This document shows positions 11,501-22,646 of a stretch of DNA of 64,000 nucleotides, one piece after another. The notes beneath the pieces were generated by a model, which was not told the origin of the DNA, did no database searches, and saw only the letters and a program-made list of their open reading frames with translations. This stretch comes from Achatina immaculata. Its lineage: Eukaryota; Mollusca; Gastropoda; Stylommatophora; Achatinidae. Every line of letters starts with the position of its first letter. Position 1 is the first letter of the stretch. Location: assembly GCA_009760885.1 (NCBI GenBank), contig CM019693.1:45886751-45950750 (forward strand), read 5' to 3'. A program made the position numbers and the translations under genes.

Positions 11501-12290
11501 TTTTTTTAGACAGTAGTGGCAGAAGTCTTACACTAAGATTTTTTTAGACAGTAGTGGCAGAAGTCTTACACTAAGATTTTTTTAGACAGTAGTGGCAGAA
11601 GTCTTACACTAAGATTTTTTTAGACAGTAGTGGCAGAAATCTTACACTAAGATTTTTTTAGACAGTAGTGGCAGAAGTCTTACACTAAGATTTTTTTAGA
11701 CAGTAGTGGCAGAAGTCTTACACTAAGATTTTTTTAGACAGTAGTGGCAGAAGTCTTACACTAAGATTTTTTTAGACAGTAGTGACAGACGTCTTATACT
11801 AAGATTTTTTTAGACAGTATTGACAGAAGTCTTACACTAAGATTTTTTTAGACAGTAGTGACAGACGTCTTATACTAAGATTTTTTTAAACAGTAGAAGT
11901 CTTACACCAAGATTTTTTTTTAGACAGTATTGACAGAAGTCTTACACTAAGATTTTTTAGACAGTATTGACAGAAGTCTTACACTAAGAATTTTTTTAGA
12001 CAGTAGTAGCAGAAGTCTTACAATAAGATTTTTTTAGACAGTATTGACAGAAGTCTTACACTGAGATTTTTTTAGACAGTATTGACAGAAGTCTTACACT
12101 AAGAATTTTTTAGACAGTAGTGACAAAAGTCTTACACTAAGAATTTTTTAGACAGTAGTGAAAGAAGTCTTACACTAAGTTTTTAGACAACAGTAAAAGA
12201 AGTCTTACACTTATTTTTTTTAGACAGTATTGAGAGAAGTCTTACACTCATTTTTTAGACAGTAGTGAGAGATGTCTTACACTGTTTCTA
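11501..12290. repeat. 38-bp minisatellite
   Basis: About 20 units, each with TTTTTTTAGACAGTAGTGGC followed by AGAAGTCTTACACTAAGA. Units are near-identical at the left and degrade to the right with deletions, the usual pattern of one-sided expansion. Confidence 0.96.
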
Positions 12291-13795
12291 GCACTAAAAA
12301 CTTCCAGTACATAATTATAAAAATCACGTTTATTAAAAAGGAAAAATAAAGATAGTAAGATAGAAAACCCATCTAAATTGATATAAATCTGAGCAGGGAT
12401 AGAAAAAAGAATACACTTTATATGCGGATATCTCTTAACTTATATATGAAACTATTAGTGTGACTGTTTACGGGACATATAAAGAACATTTTAAAAATAA
12501 ATTACCCTGTTTACTTCAACCGAGCTATAGAAGTGAGGTAGTAAGAAAGGAATGTTGGGCCGCACAGACAGAGAATATCGGGTTGTAGTGTGAGACGTGC
12601 CGCTGTATTTGGCTGTCAGTGGACTAGTAGAAAAGAAGCTCTCTAACTTCTGTCGCAGCTGATGAAGAACTTCATCACAGACATGAAAGAAAATGAAGAA
12701 AAAATTCATGACAAATAGTAATAAGAAAATTATTTCTTTCCTTGAAATTAGCAAAACATATTTTAAACTTACATTGTTATATGTAACCGTTGGAAACTGT
12801 GTTATTGTCGTTATAGGATAACTATCTGCTGTTGTTACAGTTAATATTTTGTTACAGCTGGTATTTTGTTACATATTATATGCCCACATATGAAGATCAT
12901 GCATATTGTGTTGTGATATCGTACAAAATTTTATGTGAGTCTCTGAGTTCTAACAACAGGTTTAACACACGCCATAAACTAAGGTACAAGTGTACTGTGT
13001 CCTTAAGACATGTAGAGAATACTGTGTTTGTGGCTGTTTTACCTGGCTTGCCGACACATTGCAGGGTGAGGTGGCCACTGTCACGTGACCGTCATCATCA
13101 TCTTCTCCAGCTTCAGAGACCGCCAGGTAATTGCTTCTGGATGTGGTTTGACACGTGCACCACCTGTGGTGGCCGAACCGCGAATTTTACCCTGAGAAAT
13201 GAGTTTATTAACCACTTAGATCTGTGGGACCTTTCTTGTCATGTAAATCTCTATTATTGTTGATGCTGTTGTTGTTGCTGTTATTACTATTATTCTAACA
13301 ATTAGGGAAAAAAAAAACCAGAATATAACAGAGGTAGCTTAGAGTAAAAAAAATTTCAGAACGATAATAGGAAGGAGGACATTCAAAAAAGAGATGAAAA
13401 GAAGACATTTCTATGAACTGTCTGGAGGAGAAAGACCAGACCTAATGTCAGATATAAACAACTGTGATGGACCAGCAATACAAGGAAGTCTTTGATACAA
13501 TTAAACTTAAGAAAGGAGGGAGATAGCCACATGAGCTGACAAAATACCTGTCAAAGAATTAGAAACTTTGGAAAAATCTGGTGCCCAAGTAACAACAATA
13601 TTGTTCAATGACTGTTTTTCTTTCCTTTAAATTATAATGAACCAGTTTTTCCTCGTTGTTTCTTTCCTTTGCACAATTGTTTCTCACTGATTTTATTGTA
13701 ACAAAGATAGGGAGAAAGACAGAAAAACGAATACAAATATTTTGTAAATTGCGAACTAGAGTAATTTACGGCTTCATCAAAACTCTTTTGCATTT
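12291..13795. other. Intergenic, no recognised gene
   Basis: A 143-codon ORF (12832-13263, +) contains a CTTCGGRTANF segment but matches no family I know and may be chance. A plus-strand stretch at 13063-13126 is bordered by ACATTGCAG and CGCCAG/GTAATT, splice-like signals, but its frame shows nothing recognisable. The remainder is A+T-rich. Confidence 0.3.
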
Positions 13796-13975
13796 GGTTA
13801 TTTCATTTTCAAACTGAATAAGAAGTCCTAGAACTTTTCTGTTAGTTTCATTTTCAAACTAAGTAAGAAGTCCTAGAACATTTTTGTTAGTTTCATTTTC
13901 AAACTAAGTAAGAAGTCCTGGAACTTTTCTGTTAGTTTCATTTTCAAACTGAGTAAGAAGTCCCGGAACTTTCCT
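13796..13975. repeat. 45-bp tandem repeat, 4 units
   Basis: TTTCATTTTCAAACT recurs at 13801, 13846, 13891 and 13936, exactly 45 bp apart. Confidence 0.93.
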
Positions 13976-13995
13976 CACCGTGCTTGTCATTATGT

Positions 13996-14340
13996 ATATG
14001 CTGTGATGACATATTTCCCTGGTAAAGTTATATCTGTAGTGTTTGCTGTGATGACATATTTCCCTGGTAAAGTTATATCTGTAGTGTTTGCTGTGATGAC
14101 ATATTTCCCTGGTAAAGTTATATCTGTAGTGTTTGCTATGAATGCTTGAGAACATGCCCACATAACGTATCTTTCTGCTTTGTGAAATACCAAAACCTGC
14201 CCTGAATGCTGTATGCCAGCTTACGTCTCCATATCTGAGAAACGTTTATCCAAAACCGAACGTTATGTTTGTAGTTTTGAATGCAGGAAGTTTATGTAAA
14301 GTTTTAATGTTTGTTTGAGGTTTTTTCCCTTTTCCATGTA
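13996..14340. repeat. Second 45-bp repeat (3 units) grading into mariner end fragment
   Basis: CTGTGATGACATATTTCCCT recurs at 14001, 14046 and 14091 (45 bp). The array runs into 14115-14340, which is homologous to the mariner flank at 9165-9345 (shared AAAACCTGCCCTGAATGCTG). The tandem repeat has evidently expanded at the edge of a mariner fragment. A G-run follows at about 14369-14381. Confidence 0.8.
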
Positions 14341-14639
14341 TTAAAAGGAATTGATAATGTGAACACTGGGGGGGGGGGGGGTGGGATGAGAGAGAGGGCG
14401 TGGGGGGGATTGTTTACTGACTTGAAGAAATTAAAGATACCAGATAAAGTACAGATTAACTTAGCAAATCAGGTCGAGATAAGAATTTCCTAGGTCAAGA
14501 CGATATTCGTAAACCTGGAGATTATAAAAGCAGCAAAGACTTAATTAGCTGGTAGAGCGTGTCAGACACGAAAGTTCCGTGCTCAGAATGGAAATCAAAA
14601 CATTGCTAGACGCCAGTAAAGTAAACAAGACAGACAACA

Positions 14640-14905
14640 CAGACCAGAAATTAGAGACCAAATATTACTTAGACTCAGCGAGGAAGGTAATATCTACTTT
14701 GATATATGAGATCAGAGATCAGAAATTAGAGACTAAATATTGCTAGACTCAGCGAGGAAGGTAATATCTACTTTGATATATGAGATCAGAGATCAGAAAT
14801 TAGAGACCAAATATTACTTAGACTCAGCGAGGAGGTAATATATACTTTGATATATGAGATCAGAGACCAGAAATTAGACACAAAATATTGTTAGACTCAG
14901 CAAGG
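14640..14905. repeat. 74-bp tandem repeat, 3-4 units
   Basis: GATATATGAGATCAGAGA/C recurs at 14701, 14775 and 14849, giving a 74-bp period. Confidence 0.9.
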
Positions 14906-16379
14906 ACAGTCATATCGCGGACGGTCATAGTGACACATGAGACTTACAGCCTTGGCCCACCGTAACAAGATTAGTCATTGAACCGCGTACGTGACCAAAA
15001 TATTATACATCTTTCACAACAGCCTGACAGGACAGAATGTGTTTTACTTCTGATTGTGTGATCTTCAGTGATGGGGTGATAATCCTGCAGTAACTGAGCT
15101 TTACAAGGCTTGAAGATCAGCGTTGTTAGAACTCGGTCGATTATGTGGAGGAGATGATACTCCAAGAACAGTTCTTGTGTGGTATAAGAGCCCCATTAAG
15201 ACTTATGTAACGTTGTGAACTCACATTGTTATATATATTTTGGACTCACTCCAGATTTATATTGAAACTTACAGTTAATCATTAAAGGACATAGTTGAAG
15301 TGGTCTGTAGACTTTGTTGTTGTCAGTACTCACTGCACGTAAAGATCATGCACGATATTCTGTCAAATGTGAATGTTGCACAAAGAAAGAATCTAAAACA
15401 TATGCGTTATTTTCCTTCAGATCTCAGTTTGGTACTTCATTATAAAATTACACATCCATGTAAAGAAGCTCTGTGTTGTGCCACTGTCACAGATAAATGA
15501 ATGTGCCCACAAATGTCTGCATTTAAATGTCAGCACTTTAGATTGTGATAAATTCAGTTTCGCTCATGGCTGGCTGTCTGTCTTTCAAGAAAGCACCAGA
15601 TAGCAATTCCATTTTACTGTTGAATGAATTGCAGTGCAGTGAACCAAAGGCGAACCTACAAATATTAGCACGAGAAACGAATGATTAGTGACTTTCCTCT
15701 AATCTTTAATGTAGAGAATAAAAAATAGAATCTGTCATCTGTAACACTAGCCCTTCCTTCAGAATCAAAACTGAAGTTTAATAGTTTGGAAAATCTGAAA
15801 CATTTTAGCACAGTTTCTTTGTAAAAGGTCTGATATAACTCATAGAAAGAAAACAAAAACAGTTTTATTCTTTGCCTGTAATATCATATAATTACTTTTC
15901 AAAAGTCTCCTTCAGTTTCCGATACATTTTTTTGCCAACATAAAACTTGTTTGTGGACCACATCACTAAAAACAATATAATGTTGTTTCCACATTCACAC
16001 GAATAGATCTGACTTCAAATTATATCCCAAGAGAAATGTCTACCTTTCGAGTGTTCTTTCAGTTTTTGAAAAAGAATGCCAGTCGCTGGGAACAAAATGT
16101 GGCTTATATTTTAGACGTGGTATCAACGGAAACGCCAGACAGTGAAGGGCAGAAACTGTGGCTCTCCCTTGTTATGTTGAAGAATTACTCTAACATATCA
16201 TGTTATGTGGTAGACAGCAGGGCTTTCAGAACTACATCGTGGGCAACAAGGCATTCCATTACCACCTACACAGCTTCAATTTCCATTTGCATGCTTGATA
16301 TGGTGACTTCAAAGTCTCCCATCACGTATATGTCTACAGTCTGTTTTTATCTACTGCCTGTCTGTTGGTTGTAATATCT
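14906..16379. other. Intergenic, no recognised gene
   Basis: Short ORFs at 15300-15500 (+) and 16036-16374 (+, 112 codons) show no known domain or clear exon borders. Base composition is unremarkable. Confidence 0.3.
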
Positions 16380-16386
16380 CTCTCTT

Positions 16387-16439
<53 letters not shown>

Positions 16440-16466
16440 CGAGAGAGAGAGAGAGAGAGAGAGAGA
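16380..16466. repeat. (CT)n-(TA)n-(GA)n microsatellite
   Basis: A CT run, a TA run and a GA run follow one another, so the tract is self-complementary and could form a hairpin. Confidence 0.95.
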
Positions 16467-16851
16467 AAGTAATGCACCACATCGTCTTTCGCAGGAGCTG
16501 TTTACTTAAAAAGCGTGAAATTTACATAAAATATACATGGATATGTTATGTAAACATCTCTATTATTCAACCTTTTTCTTGAAGTTCTGTCTAATGTGAT
16601 CGGACGTGTTTATTTTAGCTCCTACATTTGGATTTTTACCAGTGTCATTTTATAAGATTGTGATGTGAAATGGATACCATTGGAATTCACTTGTGTTTGT
16701 ACTTGTGGTGAAATATGTGAAATTTAAAAACTCCATGTAGTTTGTTAAATATTTATCAAAATGTTAGAACAGTATATATAACATATATAAGCTCTTTGTC
16801 CAATACTGGCCTAGCCTGTGACCACGCGGCTCATTGTAACTAGGTCATCGT

Positions 16852-18744
16852 GTGGCCAGGCGTGACTACAATGGTTGGCATAATTTATTGCATCATAAGC
16901 TGACAATGTTATCTTGTAGTAGAGACGATGATGTAGAAGATGATGTAGAAGAAGCTAGCCAGACAAGAAGACGGGATGGACTGCTGCCGGCGGCTGTAAA
17001 GAATTACTCCCTGAACAAAAGAAAAGTGGTAAATACCAAGCTCCGTGGGTGCGACAAAGTCCCCGGCCTAACAATAACAAGGACCAACGAGGGACAAGGC
17101 TTGGTCGTTCTTTTCAACAACACACTCGATTATGAGTGTGTGAAAAAAGTGTTCAGGGAGTACTATCACGACCACACGGAAGAGAGGGCAGATAAAAATG
17201 GTGCAAATGTGGAGGACTTTATAAAAACACCACTTGTAACTATCCACCTGTACCATACAAGAAATAAAATATTGGTTCAAGGCGGTGCTCATGATGTCGA
17301 CGCTTGGTTGACAGATGACTTCAGTCGTATTCAGGATGAAGCTTTAAAACCTTTCCTGCGACTGTCAGCTACAGTGAAGCCATCTCTATCATCTGTTGCC
17401 ATGAGTGACAGACCGGCCATCACCACCAGTGACGGACACGATACTGTCGCCACTGATATCAATCAAGGCGCTACCACCACCGACATGCAAGAACAATTCA
17501 CCAACTGCCCCAGTGCTGATCTTACTGACAAAGCCCTGTCAGATCAGGCAAGCACCTCAGCTGAACCCACTGACGTTCAAACAATGCCTGAACACTCCAC
17601 CAGCAACAGTTTAGCTGATGTGGAAAACCGAGACGACAGTGAAGCTCCAGCGCCTGAGTTCTCTACATCCAGTGTGGCTGATTCACCGCATGTATCTCAG
17701 CAGCCTACAGTTGTCGAGGAAAACTTAGCTACATTATGTAGCCAGAACATACTTCAGGTAGTCAAAGACCTCGTCATAAACCTTATTACTGACATGGCAG
17801 CGGAGATTAAGCACTCATTCAAGCTGGAGAATGACAGTCTCAGGGCTGAACTTACGTCACTGAGAGACGAAAATGCTAAAATGAGACTCATGATATCTGA
17901 ATGGCAGAGTGAGCCACGCAGACACAACAAGGAAGTGTTGACAAATATTCAAGAAGTGACTGCTGACACAGACAATATGGCTGTAAATTCATGCACAAGT
18001 TCATCAGATATCAACAAAGAAGACACACCACAGCAAGGAGCTGCACAAGAGAAACACACCAGCACCACAACACCTATAAAGGTAGCACCTGAAAATTTAG
18101 CTTACCCTATTGATGTGCAGATAAATAATAGGTTTCAAGCTTTACAAGATAGCCCTATTGTATATAATCATAAAGCGCCAAGAACCCAGACAGATATCTC
18201 AAACAAGACATCCACTCCTCAGTCACGGTCTCATAAACATCAACAAGAACAAGATACACAACAACACAGTAACAACATCAAAGAATATACGACACACTTG
18301 ATAATCGGAGATTCCTTACATAAAGGAATCTATGGTGAGCGGATGTTACTTACCTCTGAAGACACTGTCTCAGTCATGCCAGTACCTGGAGCTGGTATTA
18401 TAAAACTGACGCAGACACTGAGACGACTTGATGTCGATCAGAGAGTGAGGAGAACGACCATGCATGTTGGCATTAATGACAGCATGAACGGCCAGAATCT
18501 TCGGCCCTCTGATATACAGGACTTGATATCCACCATCAAGAAAAAATACCCTAACACATCCATCAACATTTCATCCATCATTCCACCTTGTTCTGGTCCT
18601 GGACGTCGCATGGTGGATATAAACAACAAAATACTAAAAACATTCTGTCTACAGAACACAGTAGTTTTTATAAACAACACGCCATTTTTTACTTCAGCCA
18701 CAGGTGCTCCCAAAAAACCTTTACAGGGACCACATCCACATTAA
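16852..18744 (+). CDS. LINE ORF1 protein with coiled coil and SGNH/GDSL esterase domain
   Basis: This is a 630-codon frame. An N-terminal region includes VTIHLYHTRNKILVQGG (about residues 125-141). It is followed by a long Ser/Thr/Pro-rich linker, then a predicted coiled coil near residues 315-355 (SLRAELTSLRDENAKMRL). A C-terminal esterase-like domain has the nucleophile block IIGDSLHKGI and block III GIND. The third catalytic block, RDHIH, lies just past 18720 in another frame: a one-base indel beside an A-run at 18713-18718 ends this ORF early. ORF1 proteins of this kind bind element RNA and may hydrolyse esters; this copy is probably inactive. Confidence 0.85.
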   Translation: MARRDYNGWHNLLHHKLTMLSCSRDDDVEDDVEEASQTRRRDGLLPAAVKNYSLNKRKVVNTKLRGCDKVPGLTITRTNEGQGLVVLFNNTLDYECVKKVFREYYHDHTEERADKNGANVEDFIKTPLVTIHLYHTRNKILVQGGAHDVDAWLTDDFSRIQDEALKPFLRLSATVKPSLSSVAMSDRPAITTSDGHDTVATDINQGATTTDMQEQFTNCPSADLTDKALSDQASTSAEPTDVQTMPEHSTSNSLADVENRDDSEAPAPEFSTSSVADSPHVSQQPTVVEENLATLCSQNILQVVKDLVINLITDMAAEIKHSFKLENDSLRAELTSLRDENAKMRLMISEWQSEPRRHNKEVLTNIQEVTADTDNMAVNSCTSSSDINKEDTPQQGAAQEKHTSTTTPIKVAPENLAYPIDVQINNRFQALQDSPIVYNHKAPRTQTDISNKTSTPQSRSHKHQQEQDTQQHSNNIKEYTTHLIIGDSLHKGIYGERMLLTSEDTVSVMPVPGAGIIKLTQTLRRLDVDQRVRRTTMHVGINDSMNGQNLRPSDIQDLISTIKKKYPNTSINISSIIPPCSGPGRRMVDINNKILKTFCLQNTVVFINNTPFFTSATGAPKKPLQGPHPH

Positions 18745-19426
18745 CAAGACTGGCAGCAGCATCCTTGCCAAAAATATCACCATCTGCCTCTCTACCATTG
18801 CCCACTCCATCCACTGACCCACTATACGATTCCATGTTCCCGCCCCTGCCTACACGGCAAGCTCAACAAATTATACCAACATTAGTACAGCGAACAACAT
18901 GGAGACTCCTGCACAATCACCACTTAGGAATACCACAACAACTGTACAGGACACAAACACAAGAACCTCGAATCATTATCCCTGGAACTTTCAGCTACAA
19001 TATCTAATGCAGTTTAGTCCTGCAGCTCTGAGCCACGCGTATATGATGTCCCTACTACACAGTCAACACTCAACACCCACATACAGATACTAGATAGCTT
19101 GAAACTTCCAGCACTCTTTAACTTCTGTAGATAAATTTAACTGAACAAAAACAAAAAACCACAGAAGTTCTTACAGCAGAACAGACATTTCTTAGTGCTA
19201 GCTTACAGCTAATATTGTCATCAAGTCTTTTACAATTTACACTTACAAACGTTCATTGCATTGTTGATTTTTGTACTTTTTTCCATTATTTGTCAGTATA
19301 TTATAAACTTAGTTAGATTCATTATCTCTACTAGCTTAAACGTATACCTATAATTGTATGATTGAAGTCTGACTAGTTATTTTATTTACTGAAATAAATA
19401 TTTCTAACATTGTTATAGTGACTCAG

Positions 19427-20160
19427 AAAATGGAGGAGTGGCTGCGACACGATGGCCTACGTGTTGGCCACTTAAATGTTTATCATTTGTTAGGAAAACT
19501 CCCTGAGGTTACACATATACTTCAACAACATTTTCATATTTTTGGTTTCTCTGAAAGCAGATTACATAAAAACACACAGACAATGATATACGAATAGATG
19601 GTTTTAATTTGATCAGGCGCGACCCAACTAGGAAGCTAGAGACAGGTTTAGTCGTTTACATTTCTAACACAATTAAATTTTGTAGAGAGAAGACCTGGAA
19701 ACATCAGAGGTTGAATGTATTATGCTAGAAATCAAAATATCAAATCTTAGTCCAATTCTAATTAGTTTTATATACCGAAGTCCAAATGCTTCAGCCGAGT
19801 GGTATGATCACTTTGCGACCATGATGGTTGATGCTGTAACTCATAAATTCAAGGACATAATCATTCTTTGCGACTTCAATATAGATCTTAATCAGCCAAA
19901 TCCTACATGGAAGAACATTTTAACATCTTACAACTTCTCCCAAATTGTTAACGAACCTACTAGAGTTCCTGAATCATCATCAACACTAATAGATCATATT
20001 TATGTAGCTGATCCATGAAACATTACTGAATGTACTGTCCCTCGTGTGTCGCTGAATGATCACTACCCGGTCTGCTGTACGTGGTCACATAAGGGGTATA
20101 AAATACCGAAACACAAACATAACAGCATCAAATATAGGAACTTTAAAAACTTTAACTTGG
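19427..20160 (+). pseudogene. LINE AP-endonuclease remnant
   Basis: Frames in succession encode GHLNVYHLLGKLPEV, FGFSESRL (metal-binding Glu block), then LCDFNIDLNQ, where the usual GDFN has Gly replaced by Cys. LIDHIYV and LNDHYPVCCTW (catalytic Asp-His) follow. The frame is broken by stops at about 19598-19720 and again near 20017. The family nicks target DNA to prime reverse transcription; this copy cannot produce an intact domain. Confidence 0.8.
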
Positions 20161-20480
20161 AATTATTTTTAACTGATCTAAAAGCTTCGCCTCTTACGTA
20201 CGTTTTCCAGTTAACAAATCCAGATGAGGCTATCGAATACTGGATCAAGATATTTCGAAATATTTTTTGACAAGCATGTCCCCATCAAAGAAATGAGAGT
20301 AAAACACGTAACAAAATCTCCGTGGATAACTCCCGATATACTGCAACTGATGAGGAAACGGGATGAAGCTCACAAAAACAGAAATTTCAGTAGCTATCGT
20401 TCACTTAGGAATAAGGTGCAGTATTTAATTAGGCAGGAAAAGAAAAATTACTTCAGAAATTTAGTGAAAGACAAAACTGA

Positions 20481-22235
20481 TCAATCTGGAAAGCGATTAA
20501 TACTCTTGTAAATAAAAGGAAGCAAACTGGCCCACAAACACTTATTGGTGAACATACTTGCACTAACTTCAATGAACATTTTAGGGAAGAAATTAGTATT
20601 CTAAAATATTCATTACCGACCCCTAATTGCGACCTGAGCGTGTTGAAAACTTTCAGCGACAGTAAATGTGTAAAGCTAAAACAAACTAATATTCCTTTCC
20701 TCACAGTCGGTGAGGTTTATAACTACATCCGGTCCTTAAAGAACACTAACTCAGCAGGATGTGATGACATTAGTAACAAGATACTACGCTACGCTGCACC
20801 AGTTATCACAGACACACTAACATACTTATACAACTTGTGTATTGACAAAAAATATTTCCCTGACGCTTTTAAACTTGCCAAAGTTTTTTCTCTTTTTAAA
20901 TCTGGACAGACAAGTGACCTCTCAAACTATAGACCCATATCCATTCTGTCATCACTATCAAAACCTCTTGAAAAACATATACAAAAGTTAACTCTGCTCC
21001 ACATGCAAGAAAACAATCTACTAATAGACAGTCAGTCAGGTTTTAGACCAAATTACTCCTGCCACACAGCATTAACTAAAATGACAGAAAGCTGGCTGTC
21101 TAATATAAATGATGACAAATTGTGTGGTGCTGTCTTTGTTGATTTTAAGAAAGCCTTCGATATGATTGATCATGAAATTCTTGCAAAAAAGCTGGAAGGC
21201 TATAGATTACACCCTGACCTAACAAAATGTATTACATCTTTTCTCTCAGGTAGAAAACAAGTAGTTTGCTTTAGAAACAAAATATCTGGCTCGTCTGTGG
21301 TTGATACTGGTATTCCTCAAGGCTCCATTCTTGGTCCTCTTCTCTTTGCTATCTATATTAACGACCTACCACTACATTTAAAGCACTCTTCATGTGATCT
21401 TTTTGCTGACGACTGTACTGTTTACAATAGTGAATATGACATCAATAAACTACAGATAATGCTCCAAAATGATATAAACAGTTTGATTAAATGGAGTAAT
21501 AAAAATGGTATGTTGATAAACACCAACAAAACAAAATCCATGCTCATCACTACAAGACAGATACTGCAAAATGCAACTAAAACTTCACTACAGCTTTGTG
21601 CTGGGACTAAGGCAATAGAAAATGTTCATGAACATAAAACCCTAGGACTCATCATTGATCAGCATTTAACTTGGAATTCTCACATACATAACCTAACAAA
21701 TTTGATTGCACAGAAAGTTTACCAATTAGCCAAGATTAAACACTTTATCGACAAAGACACAAGAAAAATATACTACATATCACACATACAAACACACTTA
21801 GATTACTGTTCCACAATCTGGGATGGATGCTCAGTCTCAAACACAAAAAGGCTCCACTCACTTCACAAGCGAGCATTAAATCTTATTTGTGACAAACACC
21901 CAGTACAGACTGTAGATCAACACAAACAACTCAAAATTCTACCCCTCAAAAATAGAATCATTTTTAACACAGTTAAGTTTGTTCACAGAATTCTGTCGCA
22001 CAATGCTCCGCCTTACTTGTGGTCACTGTTTACGTACAACAATAAACATAGCCAGCGTTTAAAAAACTGTCTTCTTCCTAAACACAGGATTGATCTGTAC
22101 AAGAAAAGCCTTGCATACTCTGCAGTACAGCTCTGGAACACCCTCCCCTACAATTTAAAATCCATTGGTAATACTTCATCCTTTAACTCAAACCTGTTTC
22201 ATTATTTACTTGCTTGTAATTATATGCCTCCATAA
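20481..22235 (+). CDS. LINE reverse transcriptase (FADD type)
   Basis: The frame is open from about 20481 through the stop at 22236. An internal GTG at 20640 is not the natural start; the protein is the continuation of the broken endonuclease. Counting residues from 20640: LSNYRPISI (94-102), DSQSGFRPNYS (130-140), VFVDFKKAFD (165-174, first Asp), GIPQGSILGPLLF (224-236), LFADDCTVY (254-262, catalytic Asp pair), then thumb sequence including TLGLIIDQHLTW. All core RT residues are present. Linker sequence at 20224-20510 is in a different frame, separated by a small indel near 20478. Confidence 0.9.
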   Translation, partial: SIWKAINTLVNKRKQTGPQTLIGEHTCTNFNEHFREEISILKYSLPTPNCDLSVLKTFSDSKCVKLKQTNIPFLTVGEVYNYIRSLKNTNSAGCDDISNKILRYAAPVITDTLTYLYNLCIDKKYFPDAFKLAKVFSLFKSGQTSDLSNYRPISILSSLSKPLEKHIQKLTLLHMQENNLLIDSQSGFRPNYSCHTALTKMTESWLSNINDDKLCGAVFVDFKKAFDMIDHEILAKKLEGYRLHPDLTKCITSFLSGRKQVVCFRNKISGSSVVDTGIPQGSILGPLLFAIYINDLPLHLKHSSCDLFADDCTVYNSEYDINKLQIMLQNDINSLIKWSNKNGMLINTNKTKSMLITTRQILQNATKTSLQLCAGTKAIENVHEHKTLGLIIDQHLTWNSHIHNLTNLIAQKVYQLAKIKHFIDKDTRKIYYISHIQTHLDYCSTIWDGCSVSNTKRLHSLHKRALNLICDKHPVQTVDQHKQLKILPLKNRIIFNTVKFVHRILSHNAPPYLWSLFTYNNKHSQRLKNCLLPKHRIDLYKKSLAYSAVQLWNTLPYNLKSIGNTSSFNSNLFHYLLACNYMPP

Positions 22236-22646
22236 AATAGCCAGTACTCTCTCAACACATGGCTCGTAAACCATCAAGTACTTCAATGACATAGTTAGAA
22301 AAGCAACTTGTTAGATATTGTTAGAAATTATTTTAATGTTTGTTAAAAAAACATATGTTAGAAGATGATTTACAATGTATTTTTATTTATGTATATGTCT
22401 GCGTGTGTATGTGTGCGTGAGTGCTATTTTATTAGGTTAATTACTTCTTCTCTTTTACCTTGAATGTAACAGTTAAATCTTACACTCTTTTGATATGTTT
22501 TTCCTAATTTAATTTGTATTTTTGTACTAAATCAAGTGTGTGGGAAGAATGAAAGATGGAGTGATGAAGGGCAGAATGTAAGACGGGCCTACGTGCCCAA
22601 TTCTTTACCTTTGAAAAATAAAGATTATTCATTCATTCATTCATTC

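Larger units (their letters stand above)
16800..22646 (+). mobile_element. Nearly complete CR1/L2-like LINE
   Basis: Collinear parts are ORF1 (16852-18744), an endonuclease remnant (about 19430-20160), the linker, the reverse transcriptase (to 22235), and a 3' UTR. The 3' UTR ends TTGAAAAATAAAGATT plus five ATTC units (22627-22646). Matching 3' ends lie at 28485-28553 (+) and 34335-34565 (-), showing a multicopy family. The 5' end is not defined. The element has several frameshifts but is much better preserved than the other LINEs in the window. CR1/L2-like is inferred from the ORF1 esterase, FADD-type RT core and short-repeat tail. Confidence 0.9.

Noticed and set aside
13063..13126. A small plus-strand exon between AG and GTAATT
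   Set aside because: Splice-like signals occur by chance at this density; the encoded peptide matches nothing and no partner exon was found.
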